Positions 51,001-57,690 of a stretch of 64,000 bases of DNA are shown piece by piece. A program made the position numbers and the translations under genes. The stretch's first letter is position 1, and every line of letters begins with the position of its first letter. The DNA comes from Pseudomonas sp. L5B5 (lineage in GTDB: Bacteria > Pseudomonadota > Gammaproteobacteria > Pseudomonadales > Pseudomonadaceae), in contig NZ_CP084742.1 of assembly GCF_020520285.1 (NCBI RefSeq), positions 1,426,001 to 1,490,000 on the forward strand, in the 5' to 3' direction. A model generated the notes under the pieces. It ran no database searches. It worked only from the letters and a program-made list of their open reading frames with translations, and had not been told where the DNA came from.

Positions 51001-52538
51001 CTGGTGGTGCCGCTGAAGCCCGCGTTGTTGCCGCTCAGGGTCAGGCTGCCACTGCCGCCCTTGGTCAACCCGGCGCTGCCGCTGAGGATGCCGGACAAGG
51101 TCAGAGCGCCGACGCCACTGGTGCTCAACGCATTGTTCAGGACAAAGGCGTTGTTCAGGTTGATGGTGCCCGGGGTGCTCAAGCTGGCCGCGCCGCCCAG
51201 GCTCACGGTGGAACCGCCGAAGGCCAGGTTGTTGCCCAGCTGGACCGTACCGGCATTGAGGGTGGTGCTGCCGGTGTAGGTGTTGGCGCCATTGAGGCTC
51301 AACTGCCCGGTGCCGGACTTGACCAGCCCGCCCCCACCGGAGATCACCCCGGCCAGGGTGGTGTCGTTGCTGCCCTGGAGGGTCAGGCCGCCCGCGCCGA
51401 GGCTGATCAGGTTGTTCAGGGTCAGGCCGGCGCTGCTGGCCTGCAGCACGCCTCCGTTGGAGGTCAACAGGCCGCTGCCGAAGGTGGCGCTGTTGTTGTA
51501 CAGGGCTACCCCGCCATTGAGCGTGGTGTTGCCACTCACCACCGGCCCCTGCAGGGTCCAGGTGCCGCTGTTGAGGGTCAGGTTGTTGAAGTTGATGTAG
51601 TTGGCACTGGAGACGGTGCCGCTGCCGGTAACGCCGCCGCCCACCCCCAGGGTGTTCTGCAGCAACAGGGTATTGGTGCCACCGGAGCCACCATCGATCT
51701 GCCCGGTGGGCGCGAACGTCAGGTCGACCCCCAGCAGGCCGCCCAGGCTGATGCCGATCCCGCCGCCACTGCTGACCGAGGAGCCGGTCACCGCGGTGAA
51801 GGTGTTGGTGCTGCCGGCCCCCAGGGAGACACCGCCACTGATCAGCCCGGTATTGGTGAAATTGTTGCCGCCTGCCGAGGCCTGGAACGCCACCCGGCCC
51901 ACCAGGGTGCCGTTGTTGGTCATGTTGACCTGGGAACCGCCCCGGACCGCCACCACTGGCGCGTCGGAGGACAGCAGGGTCAGGCCCAGCAAGGCCGAGG
52001 TGCCGATGCTGCCGTTGTTGACGATGGTGGTACTGCCGCCTGCGCCGTTGTTGATATTCAGCGCCATGCCGTTGAGCGTGCCCAGGTTCAGGCCGAGAAT
52101 GCCCGAGGTGCCGTTGAGGGTGCCGCTGGCGGCGTTGTTGATGTTCACCGTCGCGGCGCTGCCGTTGCCGATCACCGCGCCGTTGCTGAGCAGGGTCACC
52201 AGGCCGAGCAGGGACGGGTCGATGGTGCCGCTGTTGTTCAGCGTGACGTTGTGGCCGGTGAGGCTCATCGCCGTGCCGCCAAGCAGCGAGTTGAAGGTTG
52301 CGCCACTGCTGACGTTGACCGTCAGGTCGTCGGCCGAGGTGGCGAAGGCGTTGGTGAGGATCGCCGTGGCATTGCCGCTGCAGGTGACGATGCTGCCGGC
52401 CGTGGGGTTGGCCGGCGAGCAGGCGGCCATGGCAGCCGGGCTGGCCAGCCCCCACAGCAGGCCCGCCAGGCCCAGGCGAATCGCCAGGGGCAAAGGCGAA
52501 AGACTGGCGAACATATCCCTGGCATGACGTGCGCTCAC
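42006..52538 (-). CDS. Giant type Va autotransporter with beta-strand repeat passenger
   Basis: 3510 residues from a GTG preceded by AAGGAAGGAG. A signal peptide ends ASPAAMA-ACSP near residue 38. Residues of about 39-370 are a PATR/Asn-Ser-rich beta-helix start. The passenger then has about 18 imperfect repeats of 86 residues built on 'LTLGGVI.G.GGLIKNG...LTLNG.NTY.GGTLLNAGTLTLGN..ALGSG' (autotransporter-associated beta strand type), in arrays at about 51440-48650, 47400-46500 and 45260-44850. They are separated by a second-order module with FWDGSQTTANG that recurs near 47930, 45750 and 44180. The last 285 residues or so (about 42870-42009) are the translocator barrel, starting after 'GWMRVLGTWGEMAGN' and ending TLNFTLGF with the terminal Phe. 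It should be exported as a long surface beta-helix for adhesion or biofilm; no protease triad was noticed. No cleavage site between passenger and barrel could be assigned. Confidence 0.93.
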   Translation of the reverse strand: MSARHARDMFASLSPLPLAIRLGLAGLLWGLASPAAMAACSPANPTAGSIVTCSGNATAILTNAFATSADDLTVNVSSGATFNSLLGGTAMSLTGHNVTLNNSGTIDPSLLGLVTLLSNGAVIGNGSAATVNINNAASGTLNGTSGILGLNLGTLNGMALNINNGAGGSTTIVNNGSIGTSALLGLTLLSSDAPVVAVRGGSQVNMTNNGTLVGRVAFQASAGGNNFTNTGLISGGVSLGAGSTNTFTAVTGSSVSSGGGIGISLGGLLGVDLTFAPTGQIDGGSGGTNTLLLQNTLGVGGGVTGSGTVSSANYINFNNLTLNSGTWTLQGPVVSGNTTLNGGVALYNNSATFGSGLLTSNGGVLQASSAGLTLNNLISLGAGGLTLQGSNDTTLAGVISGGGGLVKSGTGQLSLNGANTYTGSTTLNAGTVQLGNNLAFGGSTVSLGGAASLSTPGTINLNNAFVLNNALSTSGVGALTLSGILSGSAGLTKGGSGSLTLSGNNAGFSGTTSLNSGSLVLGNDNALGSGVLSAAGGTTLDASTAINLGNSLALGGNLTLGGSNALTLGGIISGAGGLIKNGSANLVLNGANAYLGNTALNAGTLIVGNAGALGSGTLNAAAGTTLDANTALSLANNLNLAGNLNLGGSQNLGLSGQINGIGGLVKNGGASLTLSGNNGYLGNTNLNAGSLILGSNLALGLGVLNVAGGTTLDSSTAVSLGNTLNLAGNLNLAGSNALTLGGTVTGTGGLTKNGTAGLTLNGSNTYQGGTLLNGGTLTLGNSGALGSGALTVGGAANLGASTSLDLLNAIVLNADLTLDGLNPLILDGDISGTFGLVKNGGANLTLNGNNSYQGGTLLNAGSLTLGSATALGSGALTVGGVSSLNAGSALSIGNAINLNADLTVDGSNALSLGGTIGGGAGLIKSGSSSLTLSGTNTYLGDTALNGGTLILGADGALGSGALNAANGTSLDASTAVSVGNAVNLGGNLTIAGSNALTLGGVIGGLGGLIKNGSADLILNGANAYLGNTALNSGRLIVGNANALGGGALNAAAGTTLDSSSALTLGNQLNLGGGVNIGGSADLTLAGAINGVGSLVKNGAANLTLDGLNAFLGGVTLNAGTLTLGNSGVLGSGALTVGGAATLDSAAGVSLGNNLTLNANLTLAGSNDLTLGGVIGGTGQLIKNGATNLTLNGINTYQGGTLLNAGTLTLGNSGALGSGALTVGAAATLDNSTPLSLGNNLTLNADLTLAGNNNLTLGGVIDGSGGLIKNGLSDLSLSGTNTFTGPLNVLAGSVTTLSSGALGNSSGASVGAGASLNLGASASLGGLTGSGSVQLSPGVALSVGAGNASSLFSGDLSGNGQLIKTGSGTLTLGGINGLTGNSLVSGGTLKVDGSLASATVNVASGATLTGGGSLLGALDVASGGHLALNSGSALSVGSLVLNSGANLDANLGAPSTTSLLNVGGNLTLGGQLNVSDAGGFGVGVYRLINYTGSLVDLGLNVASVPVGFNLGDLVVQTSVGNQINLLVSGTGSNIRFWDGSQTTANGVVEGGSGTWDSLGTNWTSVNGSLNQTWGSDFAVFQGAAGTVTVAGPQSFTGLQFVTNGYNLVGGVGGSLTAVNGSGGNTAIRVDPAVTATVGVAINGSGTLAKLDGGTLVLNGTNGYSGGTSLQGGTLVVGNNNALGSGALSTANGTTLDSNGAVTLGNAVTLGGALNIAGSNALTLGGTIGGSGSLVKNGSASLTLGGNNTYLGPTALNAGGLILASNTALGGGALNAAAGTTLDASTAVSVANVLNLAGNLGIGGSADLTLGGLVNGAGSLTKNGAANLTLNANNGFSGGTLLNAGTLTLGNNGALGLGALTVGGAATLDGNSALTLANAMTLNANLTLAGSNDLTLGGVVGGTGQLIKNGAGNLTLGGVNTYQGGTLLNAGTLTLAQAAALGSGALTVGGTATLANTAPLVLNNNLNVNAGLTLAGNNDLTLGGVIAGTGTLTKSGAANLTLNGNNSFSGLFDVLSGSLITQGSGALGSNAGVNLGTGANLDLGASASLASLSGSGAVTLGSGTALTLGGTNLGGTFAGSLGGSGELIKVGSGTLNLTGNSALSGNTQVNGGTLNLSGSLASATVTVNSGATLAGNGSLGGALNVTDGGHLALSSGNTLSVGSLVLGANANLDVGLGVPVNGGGNALVNVGGNLTLDGTLSVSDIGGFGSGVYRLINYNGALTDNGLNLGTLPGSVVPGDLQLQTAVGNQVNLLVSAPNTTVLFWDGSQTVGNGVIEGGSGTWGSGTSNWTSVDGSLNQAWGSSFAVFQGNAGTVTVNGTQNLTGMQFVTDGYNLVGGAGGALNLVNGGTGNTAVRVDPNATATLGVALTGAGTLAKLDSGTLVLNGANSYSGGTSLQGGTLVVGNNSALGSGALGTANGTTLDSNGAVSLGNAVTLGGALNIAGSNALTLGGVVGGSGSLVKNGNASLTLNGANTYQGGTVLNAGQLVLGNNSALGSGVLAVGGNAQLDSPTALQLANAITLGAQLNLANQQALTLSGAIGGNGSLVKSGAGDLLLSGANTYSGGTTLSAGTTRGDAGSLQGSILNNAALMFQQNSNGTYAGNLSGNGTLVKQGSGTLLLTGNNSFTGTTQVQAGSLLVDGSLASSSVQVANGASIGGSGQLGGTLQLDDGASLKAGGSATPLSVGGLGLSSGTSLDFTLGQATGSTTVVNVAGDLTLDGTLNITDAGGFGVGVYQLFRYGGTLTNNGLSYGSLPGSVLPGALSLQTALANQVNLLVQGAPGQVQFWNGGQTTANGSITGGSGTWGGSTNWTDPTGTQTQGAGNQFVIFGGQGGTVTVEGNQSFTGLQVLDNGYNFVAGSNGSLSPINGSDGSLAKVRINGGVTTQIDAPLVGSGGIEKTDAGVLLLTGANTYTGGTTVSGGTLAGNTTSLQGRMLVNARMLFLQNSNGVLNGVLSGTGTVVKQGAGLLLIDGTQPFSGTLAVEQGTVQIGSAPASLAGQVVVSNGAALQGNGSVGALVNNGLVSSGGPIGKLAVTGNFSNGSTGTLQLTPTSATSPALQVGGSANLAGNLQVTGLNYGAASTSYSLINAGGGITGTFSSSNLPQLVFFDTSLVYGANQVDLNVNRNQTSFVDVAQTSNQRAVAAALGAYSGDDDDPADQLNNQILGLDRAGAVDAFNSLSGEIHASTVSALLEDSRYVRDALNDRMRQPGCGSGEDDPRQVLASRENRLSSSGCHGEMVGWMRVLGTWGEMAGNSNTAKLDRNLSGFMLGSDRQLDDTWRAGVAAGYTRSDLSAHRRQSDAKVDSTHLGAYLNSQFDAVAVRLGAAYSWHRIETKRDVNVGSYSDRLKAHYNARSAQVFGEVGYAMDTAGVALEPFVGLSYVNYDSNTGKEKGGAAALKAKSSQDVTFSTVGVRAGKRITLGNGQQLTPRVALGWRHAYGDTKPDADLTFIDGGTSFTTQGVPIAKDSALLEAGLDYQVTPAGKLGIGYSGQVSGQTRDHAMTLNFTLGF

Positions 52539-53006
52539 GTGCGGCTCCTTCCTTGAGAGCAGGTTTGAAACTCGTAAAACGCGTACTACCCGGAAGCGCT
52601 GGATTCCTTTACTGCCCGCATCTACGCGATAAAACCTGACCGTTGGTTAAATTTCCCTGGCTGAAACCTAGACGAGCTTCAAAGGCTTGCCCAACCCTGG
52701 CGCACCATCAAATAGCATTAATACCTTGGTAATAAACTTCAGCCAATTTCGCCTAAGAAGCGGCAATCCGTATAGATAAACCGCGATAAGCCGTGTTCTG
52801 AAAAATTTACAGGACACATTCACCCATCAATCTGCACGCTTTCAGTGCACGTTCCTGTCCCGCCCTTACTGCCGACCCAGCCCTGCATGATCCTGCGACA
52901 GGGCAAGTTGGTACGGCACATGCAAACGTTTGCGCCACGGGTTTACCGGCTGTTCGCCGATGATCACCTGGACTCGCCCCCACTCCAGCACGAACAAGGA
53001 TTTTCA
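52539..53006. promoter_or_regulatory. Divergent region between autotransporter and tsx
   Basis: 468 bases with no supportable gene. It is AT-rich from about 52620 to 52810, where both promoters probably lie, and ordinary GC nearer tsx. An in-frame extension of tsx back to 52845 exists but lacks a ribosome binding site and would place the signal peptide far inside. No operator was recognised. Confidence 0.4.
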
Positions 53007-53963
53007 ATGCTCGTCACCTCCAGGCGCGTTGCGCCGCCACCTCAGCGCGCTGTTTCCCTGCTACTGGGCATCGTTACCGGATTACTCAGCCCTGCCCTGC
53101 TGGCCCAGCCCGCCACCGCGGATGATTCGGCCCAGGGCGAAAGCCTCAGCAAGGATGTGCAGCCGGCCAAGCCCGGTGCCTACCTCTCGGACTGGTACAA
53201 CCAGGACCTGATGCTGATCGGCAGCAAGGACATCAGCTTCGGCCCGCGCCCGGCGGACGACGTCTACCTGGAATACGAGTACTTCGGGCGCAAGGGGCCG
53301 TTCGAACTCTACGGCTACATCGACCTGCCGAAGATCCTCGATATCGGCAACAGCCACGACAAGGGCATCTGGGATCATGGCTCGCCCCTGTTCATGGAAC
53401 ATGAACCGCGCATCTCCATCGATTACCTGGCCGGCCGCAGCCTGGCCATCGGCCCGATCAAGGAGTGGTACATAGCCTTCGACTGGATCTACGACCACGG
53501 CAGCCGCACCGCCAACCGCGCCAACACCCTGTACAGCGGCCTGGGCACCGACATCGACACCCATTCGCGGGTCAACCTGTCCGCCAACTTCTATGGCCGC
53601 TACCAATGGGAGAACTATGGCGCCAGCAACGAATACTCCTGGGACGGCTACCGCGCCCAGCTCAAGTACATCGTGCCCATCGACAGCTTCAGCAACGGCG
53701 CATCGCTGACCTACATCGGCTTCACCAATTTCGATTTCGGCTCCGACCTGCACAAGGACAACCCGGCCCGCACGGCCAACGCCACGGTGGCCACCAACGT
53801 GCTGCTATACGCCTTCACCCACCTGCGCTTCACTCTGGTGGGCCGCTACTTCCACAACGGCGGCAATTGGGAGGACGGCAGCGTGCTGAATTTCGGTGAT
53901 GGCGAATTCCGCGCCCGCTCCAACGGCTGGGGTTACTACGCCGGGGTTGGCTACCAGTTTTAG
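53007..53963 (+). CDS. tsx: Nucleoside-specific channel-forming protein Tsx
   Basis: 318 residues from the ATG at 53007 with AAGGA upstream. A signal peptide ends about residue 39. The mature part follows E. coli Tsx closely: YLSDWYNQDLMLIGS, 'DDVYLEYEYFGRKGPFELYGYID', NSHDKGIWDHGSPLFMEHEP, GLGTDIDTHSRVNLSANFYG, YIGFTNFDFGSDL and a closing 'WGYYAGVGYQF' ending in Phe. It is an outer membrane beta-barrel for nucleosides and deoxynucleosides. The next gene, 98 bases on, is a NUP-family nucleoside protein, which supports nucleoside scavenging. Confidence 0.95.
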   Translation: MLVTSRRVAPPPQRAVSLLLGIVTGLLSPALLAQPATADDSAQGESLSKDVQPAKPGAYLSDWYNQDLMLIGSKDISFGPRPADDVYLEYEYFGRKGPFELYGYIDLPKILDIGNSHDKGIWDHGSPLFMEHEPRISIDYLAGRSLAIGPIKEWYIAFDWIYDHGSRTANRANTLYSGLGTDIDTHSRVNLSANFYGRYQWENYGASNEYSWDGYRAQLKYIVPIDSFSNGASLTYIGFTNFDFGSDLHKDNPARTANATVATNVLLYAFTHLRFTLVGRYFHNGGNWEDGSVLNFGDGEFRARSNGWGYYAGVGYQF

Positions 53964-54061
53964 CGACAGCGGCAAGTTTCAAGCTACAAGCAGCAAGATC
54001 ACAACGGTGCAACCTGGATCGAGCAGGATAAGCGCCGGTCAACGGCAATCATGGAGGTGTT

Positions 54062-55090
54062 ATGCGTGGCATGCAGAAAGTGTCGTGGGTAGTGGGGCTT
54101 GGGGCGCTGCTGGTCGGCGGGGCCTGGGCCAATGAGGCGCCGATCAAGCCCAAGGTGGTGCTGATCAGCATGTTCGCCCCCGAGGCGCAGAACTGGATCG
54201 AGCGCCTGGAACTCAAGCACAAGGTCCGGGTGCCAGGGCTGGCAGGGGAATATCCGGACATCAGTTGCAGCAAAGACCGGCAGGTGTGCCTGCTGACCAC
54301 CGGCATGGGCCAGACCAACGCTGCCGCCTCGACCCTGGCCCTGGCGATGTCGCCAAAGTTCGACCTGCGCAAGAGCTATTTCCTGATCGCCGGGATCGCC
54401 GGCATCAGTCCGCACCAGGGCACCATCGGTACCACCGCCTGGGCCCATTACCTGGTGGAGTTCGGCACCCAGTGGGAGCTCGACTCGCGCGATGCGCCCA
54501 AGGACTGGCCCACTGGCTACCTGGGAATCAACACCAAGGGGCCCAACGAGAAACCGCCCCTGGACTACAAGACCGAAGTGTTCGAGCTCAATCCGCAACT
54601 CCAGGCCAAGGCTTTTGCCCTGAGCCAGCAGGTGACCTTGAGCGAAAGCAAGGAGTCGGCGGCCTGGCGCCTGAAGTACCCCCAGGCCCCGGCCAACCAG
54701 CCGCCAGTGGTCACCCGCTGCGACACCCTGGCGGGTAACACCTGGTTCTCCGGGACACGGCTGAGCGAGCGGGCCGAGGTCTGGACCCGATTGCTGACCG
54801 ACAACAAGGGCGTGTACTGCACCACCCAGCAGGAAGACAACTCCACCTACGAGGCCTTGTTGCGGGCCAGCCGCGAAGGCCTGGTGGATGTCCAGCGCCT
54901 GGCGGTACTACGCGCCGGTTCCGATTTCGACCGCCCGGCGCCGGGGGGAAGCGAAGTGGACAACCTGCTCAAGTACGCCGACCAGGGCGGTTTCGTACCC
55001 GCCCTGGAAAACCTCTACCGGGCCGGCAACCCGCTGGTACAGGACATCCTCAAAAACTGGTCGGCCTGGGAAAAAGGCATCCCGCAATGA
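54062..55090 (+). CDS. NUP-family purine nucleoside protein (periplasmic)
   Basis: 342 residues with a signal peptide (MRGMQKVSWVVGLGALLVGG, cleaved after AWA near residue 22). The rest matches the purine nucleoside permease (NUP) family: KPKVVLISMFAPEAQNWIE near 30, 'LTTGMGQTNAAASTLALAM' near 79, 'YFLIAGIAGISPHQGTIGTTAWA' near 105 and QQEDNSTYEALLRASREGLV near 261. There are no membrane segments after the signal; the fold looks like a nucleoside phosphorylase, so a periplasmic binding or hydrolysing role is more likely than a permease. Follows tsx in the same direction. Confidence 0.88.
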   Translation: MRGMQKVSWVVGLGALLVGGAWANEAPIKPKVVLISMFAPEAQNWIERLELKHKVRVPGLAGEYPDISCSKDRQVCLLTTGMGQTNAAASTLALAMSPKFDLRKSYFLIAGIAGISPHQGTIGTTAWAHYLVEFGTQWELDSRDAPKDWPTGYLGINTKGPNEKPPLDYKTEVFELNPQLQAKAFALSQQVTLSESKESAAWRLKYPQAPANQPPVVTRCDTLAGNTWFSGTRLSERAEVWTRLLTDNKGVYCTTQQEDNSTYEALLRASREGLVDVQRLAVLRAGSDFDRPAPGGSEVDNLLKYADQGGFVPALENLYRAGNPLVQDILKNWSAWEKGIPQ

Positions 55091-55115
55091 TCCCGTGATC
55101 GGCCCCACCCAAACC

Positions 55116-55283
55116 TGTAGCCGCTGCTGAGCTCGCGAAGCTGCGCCAAGGCCCGCAGGGCCTTCACCATCCGCGATCCCTCGCGGCCCTGCGGGCCGTT
55201 CGGCAGCGACTGCACCAAGCCAAACCTGTAGCAGCTGCCGAGCTTGCGAAGCTGCGCCAAGGCCCGCAGGGCCTTCAGCAATC
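55116..55283. repeat. Two direct REP-like repeats of about 58 bp
   Basis: CCTGTAGCCGCTGCTGAGCT.. at 55116-55173 and CCTGTAGCAGCTGCCGAGCT.. at 55226-55283 share GCGAAGCTGCGCCAAGGCCC GCAGGGCCTTCA almost exactly and are 110 bases apart. Each contains the hairpin GGCCCGCAGGGCC. They fill the gap between the convergent NUP and MDR genes. Confidence 0.75.
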
Positions 55284-55301
55284 CCCCCGACCCTGCCCGC
55301 C

Positions 55302-56258
55302 TCAAGGCATCAGGACCACCTTGTCGCCGCCGCCCTGGTTGATTTCGGCATAACGCTCAAGCCCCTGCTCCAGCGGCGACTCCAGCAACCCCTCGGGCAA
55401 TGGCAGCAATCCTTGATCGAAATAGCGGCCGAACTGCTCCAGCATCGCCGCACACTCCTCGACGCCATACAACAGCGAATTGATCCCCACCACCGAGCCA
55501 CCCTTGCGGTACAGGGCCAGGGCCGGCAACTGCACATGGCCATCCACCGGCGCGGCGATGATGGCAATGCGACCGAACGCAGCCAGGGCCGGCACCGCCG
55601 CCGGCAACCAGAAACCGGTGGTATCGAAGATCACCTCGGCGCCACCGGGGTACCGCTCGCCCACCTGGGCCGCCAGGTGGTCCGGCTGCGCCAGTGGCAA
55701 CGCCGGATAGCCCTGGGATTCCAGCGCCTGCACCTGTCCGGGCCGGCGCGCCGCCGCCAGTATCTGCGCCCCGCGCACCTTGGCCAGGGCCAGGGCTGCG
55801 GTGGCCACCGCTCCGCCACCGATCACCAGCAGCCGCGTACCCGCCATCACACCACTGCGCTCCAGGGCATCCCAGGCCGTGGTATAGGGCACGCCGAGGC
55901 TGGCGGCCTGGGCGAAGCTCAGGTGCCTGGGCTTGAGTGCCACGCCCTTGGCCGACAGCACCACGTACTGGGCATGGCTGCCGTCGGCGAAAAAGCCCAG
56001 GTCCCTGCCGGTGCCCCAGACCTCTTGCCCGATCATCTGCGCCGGCCCCTGCTCCACCACCCCGGCGAAATCCCGTCCGGGAATCCGTGGCAGCGTGGTA
56101 TAGGGAAAACGCCCGAGGACATTCTTCACATCGCTGGGGTTCAGGCCAGCCGCCTTGATCCTTACCAGCACCTGGCCGGGTCCGGGCACCGGCGTCGGTA
56201 CCTCCACCAGTTGCAGGGCCGCGAGGTCGCCGGTGGCGGAAAATTGCAGTGCTTTCAT
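55302..56258 (-). CDS. Zinc-independent MDR oxidoreductase (quinone-reductase-like)
   Basis: 318 residues from the ATG at 56258. Medium-chain dehydrogenase fold without the catalytic zinc Cys: 'VRIKAAGLNPSDVKNVLGRFPYTTLPRIPGRDFAGVVEQG' near residue 32, 'ASLGVPYTTAWDALERSG' near 117, and the nucleotide loop GTRLLVIGGGAVATAALALA near 137. It likely reduces quinones or enones with NADPH. It starts 40 bases after the small XapX gene in the same direction, so the two probably share a transcript. Substrate unknown. Confidence 0.88.
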   Translation of the reverse strand: MKALQFSATGDLAALQLVEVPTPVPGPGQVLVRIKAAGLNPSDVKNVLGRFPYTTLPRIPGRDFAGVVEQGPAQMIGQEVWGTGRDLGFFADGSHAQYVVLSAKGVALKPRHLSFAQAASLGVPYTTAWDALERSGVMAGTRLLVIGGGAVATAALALAKVRGAQILAAARRPGQVQALESQGYPALPLAQPDHLAAQVGERYPGGAEVIFDTTGFWLPAAVPALAAFGRIAIIAAPVDGHVQLPALALYRKGGSVVGINSLLYGVEECAAMLEQFGRYFDQGLLPLPEGLLESPLEQGLERYAEINQGGGDKVVLMP

Positions 56259-56297
56259 CAAGGGCTCCAAGAGTCAGGAAAAATCGAAGGTCAGTGC

Positions 56298-56471
56298 TCA
56301 GGACAGCCACTGGCTGACCAGCTGGCGGCCCAGAGGCCACAACTGTTCGCCACCGAGCATGCCCAGCAGGCCCACCAGGGCGATGGCCGGCGGCGCTGGC
56401 GAGCGCACCTGCAAGGCGCCGTAAAGCAGCCCGACCAGCAGGCCGGCCGCCAGGGAAATCAGGTAGTTCAT
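56298..56471 (-). CDS. XapX-domain small membrane protein (57 aa)
   Basis: Translating from the ATG at 56471 gives 57 residues starting MNYLISLAAGLLVGLLYGAL, then QVRSPAPPAIALVGLLGMLG and ending GRQLVSQWLS. Two hydrophobic helices joined by RSPAPPAIALVGLLG is the XapX (DUF1427) pattern; the PAPPA(I/L)ALVGLLGML core is diagnostic. Its function is unknown. The ATG follows GAGTGAACC. It lies directly upstream of the MDR oxidoreductase gene and in the same direction, an arrangement often seen for XapX beside small oxidoreductase or hydrolase genes. Confidence 0.85.
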   Translation of the reverse strand: MNYLISLAAGLLVGLLYGALQVRSPAPPAIALVGLLGMLGGEQLWPLGRQLVSQWLS

Positions 56472-56680
56472 GGTTCACTCCGTGGGGCCGTGGTGTTTTC
56501 AGGGTCGCAGGAGGTTCTGCGACAGCGCGGGGACGCGGGCCACGGGCAGGCTCGTGATCACTGCAAGTCCTGCGGGCCTCGTCGCAGCCTCGCAGGATCG
56601 ACGACGGCTACAGCCATGGAGGGGATTCTAGGGAGTGAAGGCCCGGGGCATCGGCCAAGTGCTTCGGGTTATCGGCCAAG
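56472..56680. other. Intergenic with REP-like sequence
   Basis: 209 bases between the XapX gene and the AraC gene, both leftward. REP-like fragments (GGCCTCGTCGCAGCCTCGCA and GACGACGGCTACAGC) occupy 56575-56615. A promoter for the XapX-MDR pair should lie here, but no clear site was found. Confidence 0.35.
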
Positions 56681-57457
56681 TCAGGCCAGGGGCTCGCCGG
56701 CGACGTACTGGGACGGCGCGACACCCAGCTCGCGACGGAACATGTCGCTGAAGCTGCTGGGGGAATACCCCAGCTCCCGGGCGATCCGGCTGACCGGCAC
56801 GCCCTGGATCAGTTCAGCCGCGGCGGTGGCCAGTTGCACCTGGCGTCGCCACTCGGCGAAACCCAGGCCCAGGCGTTCCTTGAACAACCGCGCCAGGGTA
56901 CGCACGCTGGCCCCGGCCGCTTCGGCGTGCTGCTCGAAGGAAATGTCCAGGGACGGCGCCGCCATCACCGCCTGGCACAGGCTACCCAGGCGCCGGTCGG
57001 CGGCATCGGGCAAGACAATCTTCAACTGTGAGCGCCGGGCCCGCCGCAGTTCCAGCAAGGCCAGGCCCACCAGGGCCTCGTAGTAGTCCGGTTGCGGCGG
57101 ATCGAGCTCCACCAGGCGCACGATCAACTCGCGCAACAGGCTGTCCACCTGCAATACCTGGACGCTGGCATCCAGGGTCGCCGCCAGGGAGGGCCGCAGG
57201 TAGATGTTGCGCATCTGCAGGTCACTGACCACGCGAATGCCATGCACCACGCCGGGCGGCAGCCAGACCGCCCGCTGCGGCGGCACCACCAGCGCCTCAT
57301 GGGGTGTCTCGACCCACATCACTCCGCTCATGGCATACAGCAACTGGCCCCAGTCATGCTCGTGGGGTTCGATGAACAGCCCGCGCGGATAGGTGCGGGC
57401 CAGCGGCTGCACGGGAATCGCAGTGTCGGTCAGGTCGGGGGGTGCGGCTAGGGCCAT
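56681..57457 (-). CDS. AraC-family regulator with cupin sensor
   Basis: 258 residues from the ATG at 57457; an upstream ATG at 57520 is possible but adds an atypical segment. An N-terminal cupin half barrel ('GLFIEPHEHDWGQLLYAMSGVMWVETPHEALVVPPQRAVWLPPGVVHGI'-type, with PHEHDWGQ metal-like residues near 28) is followed by a C-terminal AraC domain (about 160-255) with two HTH units, 'SFEQHAEAAGASVRTLARLFKERLGLGFAEWRRQVQL' and 'VSRIARELGYSPSSFSDMFRRELG'. This is the usual layout of repressors of adjacent efflux or oxidoreductase genes. The XapX-MDR pair downstream in the same direction is its likely target. Confidence 0.88.
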   Translation of the reverse strand: MALAAPPDLTDTAIPVQPLARTYPRGLFIEPHEHDWGQLLYAMSGVMWVETPHEALVVPPQRAVWLPPGVVHGIRVVSDLQMRNIYLRPSLAATLDASVQVLQVDSLLRELIVRLVELDPPQPDYYEALVGLALLELRRARRSQLKIVLPDAADRRLGSLCQAVMAAPSLDISFEQHAEAAGASVRTLARLFKERLGLGFAEWRRQVQLATAAAELIQGVPVSRIARELGYSPSSFSDMFRRELGVAPSQYVAGEPLA

Positions 57458-57690
57458 GGCAAGGTCGCGGCGGGACGGCGGGCCTCCATGGTAACCAGCC
57501 ACCGAAATGGCCGCCAGCATCCTCCGGGCCGGATCACCCCTTCAAAACGAGACTCACGCTCGCCGTGTCCATCCATTCGGATGGTCTGCCGGCGATCCCC
57601 CGACCGTTGATGCCTCGGCCAAGCAATTGGAGTGAATTTTTCCGCCCCCGGGCGATCACTTCAATGATCACAGGGAGGAATCAAGGCTTT
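57458..57690. other. Divergent intergenic region
   Basis: 233 bases between the leftward AraC gene and the rightward DUF6555-type gene. It contains AGGGAGGAATCAAGG shortly before the small gene. No repeat or operator was recognised. Confidence 0.35.

Noticed and set aside
52845..53006. N-terminal extension of tsx to the ATG at 52845
   Set aside because: It would place a typical signal peptide 55 residues inside the protein, while the ATG at 53007 has AAGGA at the right distance.
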